Positions 1 to 6,665 of a stretch of 25,240 bases of DNA are shown here, piece after piece (the first letter of the stretch is position 1; every line of letters begins with the position of its first letter). The notes under the pieces are model-generated. The model was given only the letters and a program-made list of their open reading frames with translations, searched no databases and was not told the origin of the DNA. Source of the DNA: Cyanobacteria bacterium M_surface_7_m2_037 (lineage in GTDB: Bacteria; Cyanobacteriota; Cyanobacteriia; PCC-6307; Cyanobiaceae); NCBI GenBank assembly GCA_016882585.1, contig VGPP01000007.1, forward strand, positions 1 through 25,240, read 5' to 3'. A program made the translations under genes and the position numbers.

Positions 1-208
1 AGAGGTCTTCCACAGCGATGCTTTCGCGCAGTTCGGCCCCGCCCAGGCTGTGGGTCCAGATCTGCACCACCGATTCCGCTGGCGCCAGGAAACTGAGCAG
101 CTCGAAGGGGAACACCACCCGTTCCAGGAAAAACTCATCCGGGCCGATGCAGCGCACGATCACCATGCGATCGCTGCTGTTGCGGTAGCCACAGGTGAGC
201 TGCGCCAA
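1..208 (-). CDS. DUF1830 family protein (3' end beyond window edge)
   Basis: An open frame runs from a TTG codon at 208-206 to the left edge with no stop, giving the first 69 residues. The start MAQLTCGYRNSSDRM and the following segment with CIGPDEFFLERVVFPFE match my memory of the small cyanobacterial DUF1830 family (about 70-100 aa), whose function is unknown. No membrane segment or signal peptide is seen. An in-frame TAA lies 12 codons upstream of the TTG, so the start must fall between the two; TTG is the best placed codon but has no strong Shine-Dalgarno sequence. An ATG at residue 15 would cut off the conserved CGYRNSS segment. The gene lies downstream of the ABC permease gene on the same strand but is separated from it by 159 bp with its own structured upstream region, so separate transcription is likely. 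Confidence 0.72.
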   Translation of the reverse strand, partial: MAQLTCGYRNSSDRMVIVRCIGPDEFFLERVVFPFELLSFLAPAESVVQIWTHSLGGAELRESIAVEDL

Positions 209-251
209 GGGAAGGCTTGCCGAAAGGGACCCTTATGAAGCCATCCGACGG

Positions 252-269
252 CTGCGACGTTGGTCGCAG
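252..269. promoter_or_regulatory. Hairpin in the DUF1830 leader
   Basis: CTGCGAC-GTTG-GTCGCAG is a perfect 7-bp stem with a 4-base loop, 44 bp upstream of the DUF1830 TTG start. A pyrimidine-only run of 18 bases at 307-324 (purine-only on the transcribed minus strand) lies further upstream. No T-run follows the hairpin on the minus strand, so it is more likely a 5'-UTR element than a terminator of the permease operon. Confidence 0.35.
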
Positions 270-367
270 TTGAAACCGTTTGAGCGGGTGGAGGGCTTCT
301 TTGGGATTTCTTTCTTTTTCTCTTGCTGCTGGAGGCTGGGTTGATGCGGCGGATCGGGTCCGCGCAT

Positions 368-1627
368 TCACAAGCTGCGCAGCGCCGTGATCGGATCGAG
401 GCGGGCGGCGCGGCGGGCAGGCAGCACGCCGAACACCAGGCCGATCGAGCCGGAGAGCCCCACGGTGATCAACACGCTGGTGCCGCCGATGGCCGCGGGC
501 AGCGGCGTGAAGGCCGCCACCGCCGCCACGGCCGAGAGGCCCAGCGCACTGCCGATCACCCCGCCCAGGCTGGAGAGCACCAGGGCCTCCACCAGGAACT
601 GAGCCAGCACATCGCTGCTGCGGGCACCGATCGCTTTGCGCAGGCCGATCTCGGAGGTGCGCTCACTCACCGACACCAACATGATGTTCATGATCCCGAT
701 GCCGCCCACCAGCAGGGAGATCGCTCCGATCGCTCCGAGCATCAGTGTGAGGCCGCCGGTGATCGTGCCCACGATCGAGAGCGCATCCTTTTGCGAGCGC
801 ACGGCGAAATCGTCTTCCCGCAGGATGTTGTGGCGCTGGCGCAGCAGGTTGGTGATCTGAAACTTCGCTGCGCCGGTGCTCGCTTCATCGCGAGCCTCCA
901 CGCTGATGAAGTTGAGGCTCACGCCGTAGGTGGGATCACGCCCCGACAGCTTGCTCACCATGGTGGAGAGCGGGATGTAGGCGGCCTCATCTTGGTTTTG
1001 GCCGAACACGGCCCCCTTCGGTGCCATCACCCCGATCACTTCAAAGCTCTGATCGCGGATGCGCAATTGTTTGCCGATGGCCGAACCCATCGGCAGCAGC
1101 TTGTCGCGCAGATCGGGGCCGATCACCACCACGTTGCGGGCTCCATCGAGATCCCGTTGGTCGATGAAGCGCCCCTGCGCCACCTCGAAGCGGCGCACCG
1201 TGAGGAACTCGGGCGTGATGCCCGACACGGTGGCGCTGGAGCTCTTGGCTCCGGCCTGCAGCACCGCGCTCAAGGTGATCTGAGGCACCACCCGCTTCAC
1301 CGAAGGCACCTGCTCGGCGATGGCCTCGGCGTCCTCCAGCACGAGGGTTTTGGGGAAGTCGATGCCCTGGCGGCGGCTGTCGTTGTTGCCGGGCACCACA
1401 AACAGCACGTTGGCGCCGAGGGTGTTGAGCTGCCCTTCTGCCAGGTTCTGAGCGCCGCGGCCCACCCCCACCAGAGTGATCACCGAGGCGTTACCGATCA
1501 CGATGCCCAGCATCGTGAGCAACGAACGCAGGCGATTCGCCCGCAGGGTGGCCAGCGCCATGCCCACGGTTTCGCCCATCGCCAGTTTGGCGGCCATGCT
1601 GCTTGGCGCTGTCTGCAGGACCACCAT
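368..1627 (-). CDS. MacB/FtsX-type ABC transporter permease
   Basis: The 419-aa product has the MacB layout. One transmembrane helix near residues 25-45 follows an LRANRLRSLLTMLGIVIG segment; a large periplasmic MacB core domain spans about 50-275; three C-terminal helices make up the FtsX domain. The stretch GIMNIMLVSVSERTSEIGLRK is the family hallmark, with the coupling region that contacts the ATPase. Members act as mechanotransmission permeases that use cytoplasmic ATP hydrolysis to drive periplasmic export, often with an HlyD-type adaptor and an outer-membrane channel. Neither ATPase nor adaptor is encoded in this window, so partners must be elsewhere. The gene starts 13 bp after the pyk stop and is probably cotranscribed with it. 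ATG codons at 1627 and 1597 are both possible starts. The substrate cannot be deduced. Confidence 0.93.
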   Translation of the reverse strand: MVVLQTAPSSMAAKLAMGETVGMALATLRANRLRSLLTMLGIVIGNASVITLVGVGRGAQNLAEGQLNTLGANVLFVVPGNNDSRRQGIDFPKTLVLEDAEAIAEQVPSVKRVVPQITLSAVLQAGAKSSSATVSGITPEFLTVRRFEVAQGRFIDQRDLDGARNVVVIGPDLRDKLLPMGSAIGKQLRIRDQSFEVIGVMAPKGAVFGQNQDEAAYIPLSTMVSKLSGRDPTYGVSLNFISVEARDEASTGAAKFQITNLLRQRHNILREDDFAVRSQKDALSIVGTITGGLTLMLGAIGAISLLVGGIGIMNIMLVSVSERTSEIGLRKAIGARSSDVLAQFLVEALVLSSLGGVIGSALGLSAVAAVAAFTPLPAAIGGTSVLITVGLSGSIGLVFGVLPARRAARLDPITALRSL

Positions 1628-1640
1628 CCTGCAGCGCAGC

Positions 1641-3098
1641 TCACATGATTGTGGGGTCGAGCACGGTGCCTTTGCCCACGATGCTCACCTTCACCAGGTC
1701 GGTGGAGCCGCTCACATCGGCCACGGTGCCGGCGGTTTGAATCACCAGATCGCCATCGCGCAGCAGGGCCTCTTCGGTGGCCATTTCCATGGCGCGGTTG
1801 AAGCTGGCGGTGGCGTTCTGGGCGTCGTCAACCAGCAGCGGGTGCACCCCCCACACCAGCTGGAGCTGGGAGGCCACTTTCTTCTCGCTGGTGATCGCCA
1901 GGATCGGGGTGCTGGGGCGGAATTTGCTCACGTTGCGGGCCGTGGCACCGCTCTTGGTGAGAGGCAGGATCGCCGCCGCCTCGAGCTGCCGGGCAATCGA
2001 GCTCACGGCGTGGCTGATGGCGTTGGGAATGGTGGAGGCCAGTTGGCCATCGTTTTCCCGGCGTGGGTAATCGCGCTCGATGCGGCGGGCGATCTGGCTC
2101 ATGGTGGCCACCGCTTCCACGGGGTAATCGCCCACGGCGCTTTCGTTGGACAGCATCACGGCATCGGTGCCATCGAGGATGGCGTTGGCCACATCGCTCA
2201 CTTCAGCGCGGGTGGGCCGCGGGCAGCTCACCATCGAATCGAGCATCTGGGTGGCGGTGATCACCGGAATGCCGAGGCCGTTGCACTTGCGGATCAGTTC
2301 CTTCTGCAGCAGCGGCACCTCTTCAGCCGGCATTTCCACGCCCAGGTCGCCACGGGCCACCATCACGCCATCGCAGAGCGGCAGGATCGCGTCGATCTGA
2401 TCAATGGCCTCGAACTTTTCGATCTTGGCCACCACGGGTGTGTTGTGGCCGTGGGAGGCGATCAGGGCCTTGATCTCCTCCATATCGGAGGGGTTGCGCA
2501 CAAAGCTGAGGGCCACCCAGTCCACGCCCTGCTCCAGGCCGAAGGCCAGATCGGTGCGGTCTTTATCGGTGAGGGCGCGGATCGAGAGCTGCACATCGGG
2601 GAAGTTCACCCCTTTGTTGTTGGAGAGCACACCGCCCACGGTGACGGTGCAATAGAGGGTTTGATCGCTCTTATCAACGCGATCCACCACCATTTCCACG
2701 CGGCCGTCATCGAGAAGGATGCGGCTGCCGCTCACCACCTCGTCGGCCAGCTTGTCGTAGGTCACGGTGGCGATGTCCTGGGTGCAGGCCACATCGCGCG
2801 AGGTGAGGGTGAAGGCATCACCCTTGGCCACGGTGATCGGCCCCTCCTGGAAACGACCAAGCCGGATCTTGGGGCCCTGCAGGTCTTGGAGGATGCCGAT
2901 GTGGGCGCGCATCTCCTCTGCCACCTGGCGAATGGTGCGGATGCGGGCGGCGTGCTCGCTGTGATCGCCGTGGGAGAAATTGAGCCGGAACGTGGTGGCA
3001 CCCGCTTCAATCAGGCGGCGCAGTTGTTCCGGAGACTCGGTGGCAGGGCCGATGGTGGCCACGATCTTGGTGCGACGCGTGAGATCGGGCAGGGCCAT
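1641..3098 (-). CDS. pyk: Pyruvate kinase
   Basis: Pyruvate kinase transfers phosphate from phosphoenolpyruvate to ADP, the last step of glycolysis, in the cytoplasm. The 485-aa product carries the N-terminal TKIVATIGPAT segment, RLNFSHG, GPKIR, the catalytic-lysine segment VAKIEKFEAI, the metal-binding MVARGDLGVE, ITATQMLDSM (the usual IATQML...SM signature), and the PTRAEVSDVANAILDGTD segment. The C-terminal domain with TKSGATARNVSKFRP follows. Length fits the canonical enzyme; the longer cyanobacterial form of about 590 aa, which has an extra C-terminal swivelling domain, is not what this is. The gene is divergent from the MazG-like gene across 60 bp that must hold both promoters. The MacB-type permease follows 13 bp downstream. 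Confidence 0.98.
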   Translation of the reverse strand: MALPDLTRRTKIVATIGPATESPEQLRRLIEAGATTFRLNFSHGDHSEHAARIRTIRQVAEEMRAHIGILQDLQGPKIRLGRFQEGPITVAKGDAFTLTSRDVACTQDIATVTYDKLADEVVSGSRILLDDGRVEMVVDRVDKSDQTLYCTVTVGGVLSNNKGVNFPDVQLSIRALTDKDRTDLAFGLEQGVDWVALSFVRNPSDMEEIKALIASHGHNTPVVAKIEKFEAIDQIDAILPLCDGVMVARGDLGVEMPAEEVPLLQKELIRKCNGLGIPVITATQMLDSMVSCPRPTRAEVSDVANAILDGTDAVMLSNESAVGDYPVEAVATMSQIARRIERDYPRRENDGQLASTIPNAISHAVSSIARQLEAAAILPLTKSGATARNVSKFRPSTPILAITSEKKVASQLQLVWGVHPLLVDDAQNATASFNRAMEMATEEALLRDGDLVIQTAGTVADVSGSTDLVKVSIVGKGTVLDPTIM

Positions 3099-3158
3099 TC
3101 GGCGGAGCCAAAGATGCCAGCGACCCTATCATCGGCTGCCGCCAGCCCTGTTCTGCCA

Positions 3159-3488
3159 ATGGATCTCAATGCCTACCAGCAGGGGGCCCGCCGCACAGCC
3201 CGCTATCCGGATGTGGGAGCCAACCCCATCTACCCCACCCTCGGCCTCTGTGGTGAGTCGGGGGAAGTGGCCGACAAGGTGAAGAAGGTGCTGCGCGATC
3301 AGGGCGGCACCTTCACGCCGGAGGTGCGTGAAGCGCTCAAGCTGGAGCTTGGCGATGTGCTCTGGTACGTGGCCCAGCTGGCCAGTGAGCTGGGTTTTGA
3401 GCTGAACGATGTGGCTGAAACCAACCTCCACAAGCTCGCCAGCCGCGCCGCCCGTAACGTGATCGCAGGCAGTGGCGACCAGCGCTGA
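3159..3488 (+). CDS. MazG-like nucleoside triphosphate pyrophosphohydrolase
   Basis: This 109-aa all-alpha protein belongs to the MazG/dUTPase-like superfamily, which hydrolyses (d)NTPs to the monophosphate and pyrophosphate. The Mg-binding motifs are visible: ESGEVADKVKK (ExxE-type helix) and KLELGDVLWYVAQLASELG (ExxD-type helix). I chose the ATG at 3159 because MDLNAYQQGARRTARYPD is the usual family N-terminus; an ATG at 3114 would add 15 low-complexity residues. A TATCAT hexamer at 3127-3132 is well placed for a -10 box, but no good -35 is seen. The gene is divergent from pyk, and its 3' end may overlap the following gene by 17 bp. The substrate is unknown; house-cleaning of modified nucleotides is the usual inferred role. 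Confidence 0.93.
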   Translation: MDLNAYQQGARRTARYPDVGANPIYPTLGLCGESGEVADKVKKVLRDQGGTFTPEVREALKLELGDVLWYVAQLASELGFELNDVAETNLHKLASRAARNVIAGSGDQR

Positions 3489-4017
3489 GGCGTTGAGGGC
3501 TGCCGGGTTGTTCACCGTGATTGCTGTGCGTTTCCGCCCGCTGCGCTCCTTGCTTGCTGCCCTGGCTGTGGTGGGGCTTGTGCTGGCTGGTGTGTGGGTG
3601 GAACCGGCCCTGGCCGCCAACTTGAGCGTGGGCGAGGTGAGCCTGGAGCCGTGCCCCAGCGCCGACATCGGAGCCCAGCCGCAGCTGCGCCGCCCCAGCG
3701 GTGCCAGCTGCTACGTGCTCCGGGGCACCGTGACCAACCCGGGCCGCAAGCCGGTGGTGGATACGGATGTGTTTGCCCAGATCCTCGATGCCAGCGGTGA
3801 GCCAGTGCTGCAGAACCGCTCGCGGGTGGGCTCGATCGGCGATGTGCCCCCAGGCGAGTCGAGCTTTGCTCTGCGGCTGGCGGTTCCGGCGGGCACTCCG
3901 GGGCCGTTCACGTTCTCCAATGTGAAGGCGCGGGGCTTTGCGTCGCCTGTGCGCACCCGTGCCGGTGAGTTCGACGACCTGCTGCCGCTCGAGCAGGCCG
4001 TGGCTGATGCTCAGTAG
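3472..4017 (+). CDS. Predicted secreted protein, Ig-like FxLYD-type fold
   Basis: I do not recognise a named family. The product has a positively charged N-terminus (RFRPLRS), a hydrophobic core of about 20 residues and a likely signal-peptidase I site after EPALAA, giving a mature protein of about 130 residues. The mature part has two cysteines (PCPS and SCYV), possibly a disulfide, and a pattern resembling FxLYD-type beta sandwiches (YVLRGTVTNPG ... VFAQILDASG ... IGDVPPGESSFALRL). The start is uncertain: GTG at 3472 is the longest; TTG at 3508 has a GAGGG sequence 8 bases upstream and still keeps the whole signal peptide. It follows the MazG-like gene directly, and its end overlaps the convergent yggT end by 7 bp. 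Periplasmic or thylakoid-lumen location is inferred. Confidence 0.8.
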   Translation: MATSAEALRAAGLFTVIAVRFRPLRSLLAALAVVGLVLAGVWVEPALAANLSVGEVSLEPCPSADIGAQPQLRRPSGASCYVLRGTVTNPGRKPVVDTDVFAQILDASGEPVLQNRSRVGSIGDVPPGESSFALRLAVPAGTPGPFTFSNVKARGFASPVRTRAGEFDDLLPLEQAVADAQ

Positions 4018-4301
4018 AAGCTGGGGTAGAAGAAGCCGCGGCTCTGCTCCAGCAGGGTCTGGATCAGCTGCAGGGCCAGGAAGGCCAGGATGGCGGAGAG
4101 ATCAAGTCCGCCCAGGGGTGGAATCAACCCGCGAAAGGCATTCAGGTACGGGTCGGTGACGGCGCTCACGGTGGAGAGCACCGGATTGCCCCAATCGAGG
4201 TTGGGGAACCAGCTCAGCAGCACCCGCACCAGCAGGACCAGCGTGTAGATCGAGATGGTCTGGGCGAGAACGCCGATCAGATCGCCGACCAGTGCAGACA
4301 T
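4011..4301 (-). CDS. YggT family membrane protein
   Basis: The 96-aa product has two hydrophobic helices (about residues 8-30 and 67-87) separated by the YggT signature region SWFPNLDWGNP ... VTDPYLNAFRGLIPPLGGLDLS. YggT (Ycf19/YlmG-like) proteins are small inner-membrane or thylakoid proteins; homologues have been linked to nucleoid or chloroplast-division phenotypes and to membrane-protein assembly, but no enzymatic role is known. This is a single-unit form, half the size of the duplicated E. coli protein. It lies 70 bp downstream of scpB on the same strand, which suits a shared link to chromosome organisation and cell division. The 3' end overlaps that of the convergent secreted-protein gene by 7 bp. 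Confidence 0.92.
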   Translation of the reverse strand: MSALVGDLIGVLAQTISIYTLVLLVRVLLSWFPNLDWGNPVLSTVSAVTDPYLNAFRGLIPPLGGLDLSAILAFLALQLIQTLLEQSRGFFYPSFY

Positions 4302-4371
4302 GGGATTGGGGTGGGCTGTTCCAGGAGTATGGCCCGTTCACGGATGAAGCTGGGCTTTGCGGGGCTGGCGC

Positions 4372-4938
4372 TCAAGCCGCCTGCGGCTCTGAATCGGCTG
4401 GAGTGGGCTCGGCGCGCCTGGGCTTGAGTTCGTCGGTTTTGATCGCAAAGGTGCGATGGAACTTTTCGCTGAGGCTCAGCCAGTAGGAGCGGCCTTCGCT
4501 CTGGCGCTTGCGCTCGATGAAGTTCTGAGCCAGCAGCTCCTTGATGTGGTCATAGGCGCCGGAACCGCGCAGTTCCACCAGATCCGATTGCAGGATCCGT
4601 TTTTTCAGGGCGATCGTGGCCAGGGTGCGCAGAGCGGCGGTTGAGAGATCCACCGGCAGCAGGCTCTGCACCAGCTCACCCAACCCATCGCGCAGCTGCA
4701 GGCTGTAGCGCTGCCCTTCCTGGCGGATTTCCAGGGCTGTGTCGCGATGGGCGTAGTCGGCCATCAGCGTGATCAGGCCCATCTCCACAGCGTCGCGGGC
4801 CACGCCACTGATCTCGGCCAGTTCGCCGAGGGTCATCGAGCGGCCCTTCAGATAGAGGATGGCCTCCAGTCGGGCCGGCAACGACAGGTCTGCCGAAGGG
4901 GGCGCAGCGACCTGGGGCTCCTGGGTTGTGTCGTCCAT
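4372..4938 (-). CDS. scpB: Segregation and condensation protein B
   Basis: ScpB is the winged-helix partner of the kleisin ScpA in the bacterial SMC condensin complex. The 188-aa product has the family N-terminus SLPARLEAILYLKGRSMTLGEL and the first winged helix (about residues 20-95). The second winged helix carries LRTLATIALKKRILQSDLVELRGSGAYDHIKELL, ending near FIERKRQSEGRSYWLSLSEKF. I took the ATG at 4938 (MDDTTQEP), which is preceded by a G-rich GGGGGGCG sequence; the frame is open further upstream, but that part would run through the 25-bp gap and into ilvA and looks non-coding. The acidic, proline-rich N-terminal 18 residues and the C-terminal tail are probably disordered. ScpA and SMC are not in the window. 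Confidence 0.93.
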   Translation of the reverse strand: MDDTTQEPQVAAPPSADLSLPARLEAILYLKGRSMTLGELAEISGVARDAVEMGLITLMADYAHRDTALEIRQEGQRYSLQLRDGLGELVQSLLPVDLSTAALRTLATIALKKRILQSDLVELRGSGAYDHIKELLAQNFIERKRQSEGRSYWLSLSEKFHRTFAIKTDELKPRRAEPTPADSEPQAA

Positions 4939-4963
4939 CACGCCCCCCAGTGGTGTTCGCAAG

Positions 4964-6547
4964 TTATCCCACGCCCACGGTGCCGGCCACTTCCCCCAGG
5001 AACAGGCGGTAGGCGGGGTTCTCGGTTTCGTCCACGTAGCGGTAGCCCAGGCCGTCGAGGAAGGTTTGCCAGTCGGCTGATTCCTCGGGCGGCACCTGCA
5101 CCCCCACCACGATCCGCCCCACATCGGCGCCGTGGTTGCGGTAGTGGAAGATGCTGATATTCCAGTTGGGATGCAGGCTCGTGAGGAAGCGCATCAGTGC
5201 GCCGGGCCGCTCCGGAAACTCAAAGCGATAGAGCAGTTCGCGGGTGTGGCTGCAGGCTTCAGCCGCCGCCGCCGGCATGCGTCCGCCCACCATGTGGCGC
5301 AGGTGCAGCTTCGAGAGTTCGTCGTTGGAGAGATCGAGGCAGGGGAAGCCGGCGGCGTTGAGATCGTGGATCAGATCCTGCTCATCGCGGCTGCCGCTGG
5401 TTTGCACGCCCACAAAGATGTGGGCGCGGGAAGGATCCGCCAGGCGGTAGCTGAATTCGGTGAGGTTGCGGTTGCCCAGCAGCGTGCAGAACTCCCTGAG
5501 GCTGCCGGCCCGCTCCGGGATCTCCACCGCCAGCATCGCTTCGCGGTCTTCGCTGATCTCCGTGCGTTCGGCCACAAAGCGCAGCCGATCGAAGTTCATG
5601 TTGGCGCCGCAGGCCACGGCCACCAGCGTGCGGCCCTGGAGCCCGCGCCGAGCCACATCCGCCTTCATGCCAGCCACGGCCAGGGCGCCCGCCGGCTCCA
5701 GGATCGAGCGGGTGTCCTCGAATACGTCTTTGATGGCGGCGCAAATGGCATCGGTGTTCACCGTCACCATGGCGTCCACGTGTTGGCGCGCCAGGGCGAA
5801 GGTTTGCTCGCCCACCTCCCGCACGGCCACACCATCGGCGAACAGGCCCACCTGCTCGAGCTTCACCCGCTCGCCCAGGGCGAGGGAGCGGGTCATCGCA
5901 TCGGCATCCTCCGGCTCCACGCCGATCACCTCCACCTGGGGCCACAGCGCTTTCACGTAGGCGCCGATGCCGGCAATCAGGCCGCCGCCGCCCACGGCCA
6001 CGTAGATGGCATCGGGCGGCGCTGAACACTGCCGCAGGATCTCCAGGCCGATGGTGCCCTGGCCGGCGATCACATCCGGGTCATCAAACGGATGGATGAA
6101 GGTGAGGCCCCGCTCTGCCGCCAGGCGGTAAGCCTCGCCGCAGGCCGCGTCGTAGTTGTCGCCGTGGAGCACCACCTCGGCGCCGCGGGCGGCCACGGCC
6201 CGCACCTTCATCTCCGGCGTGGTGACCGGCATCACGATCACCGCCCGGCAGCCCAGGCGTTGCGCTCCCAGCGCCACGCCCTGGGCGTGATTGCCGGCAC
6301 TGGCCGCGATCACGCCGCGTTCGAGTTCGGCGCGGCTGAGGGCCGCCATCTTGTTGTAGGCGCCGCGCAGCTTGAAGCTGAACACGGGCTGCAGGTCTTC
6401 CCGCTTGAGCAGCACCGTGTTGTCCAGCCGCCGCGACAGATTCGGGGCCGGGTCGAGCGGCGATTCGATCGCCACCTCGTACACGCGGGCCCGCAGGATC
6501 CGCAGCAGCATCGGCAGAGAACCGTCCTGGCTGGTGGTGTTGCTCAT
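4964..6547 (-). CDS. ilvA: Threonine deaminase (threonine ammonia-lyase), biosynthetic
   Basis: IlvA converts L-threonine to 2-oxobutanoate and ammonia, the committed step of isoleucine synthesis, using pyridoxal phosphate. In the 527-aa product the PLP lysine lies in SFKLRGAYNKM (K59), followed by ASAGNHAQGVAL and the phosphate-binding glycine loop VGGGGLIAGIG. The catalytic domain covers about 1-340. Two ACT-like regulatory domains follow, starting at LAVEIPERAGSLREFCTLLG and YRFEFPERPGALMRFLTSL; these are the isoleucine/valine sensing sites of the biosynthetic enzyme and are absent from catabolic TdcB. I chose the ATG at 6547 (MSNTTSQDG); an ATG 12 codons later is also possible. The gene is divergent from dxs across 118 bp, and scpB follows 25 bp downstream. 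Confidence 0.97.
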   Translation of the reverse strand: MSNTTSQDGSLPMLLRILRARVYEVAIESPLDPAPNLSRRLDNTVLLKREDLQPVFSFKLRGAYNKMAALSRAELERGVIAASAGNHAQGVALGAQRLGCRAVIVMPVTTPEMKVRAVAARGAEVVLHGDNYDAACGEAYRLAAERGLTFIHPFDDPDVIAGQGTIGLEILRQCSAPPDAIYVAVGGGGLIAGIGAYVKALWPQVEVIGVEPEDADAMTRSLALGERVKLEQVGLFADGVAVREVGEQTFALARQHVDAMVTVNTDAICAAIKDVFEDTRSILEPAGALAVAGMKADVARRGLQGRTLVAVACGANMNFDRLRFVAERTEISEDREAMLAVEIPERAGSLREFCTLLGNRNLTEFSYRLADPSRAHIFVGVQTSGSRDEQDLIHDLNAAGFPCLDLSNDELSKLHLRHMVGGRMPAAAAEACSHTRELLYRFEFPERPGALMRFLTSLHPNWNISIFHYRNHGADVGRIVVGVQVPPEESADWQTFLDGLGYRYVDETENPAYRLFLGEVAGTVGVG

Positions 6548-6665
6548 CGCTGCCTGACCGTTCTCCCAGTGTGACAACCCCCTGACAAGGTTCTGGGATT
6601 CGTGCCAAGCACAACCAACCGCCTGAGTGCAGACCGTAGGCTGATCGCCAATCAAGGCCCAGGGC

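Noticed and set aside
323..1648. Plus-strand open frame of 441 codons opposite the ABC permease gene
   Set aside because: Rich in His, Gln, Ala and Gly, as expected of the complement of GC-rich coding DNA; the minus-strand product has clear family motifs.
1476..3113. Long plus-strand open frame opposite pyk leading into the MazG-like gene
   Set aside because: Only the last part from 3159 is protein-like; the rest is a His/Gly-rich shadow of pyk, so this is not a giant fusion.
4597..4606. T-rich run in scpB as a terminator
   Set aside because: It encodes a KKR segment and has no stem before it on either strand.
5132..6025. 297-codon plus-strand frame inside ilvA
   Set aside because: Antisense shadow of a well-supported gene.
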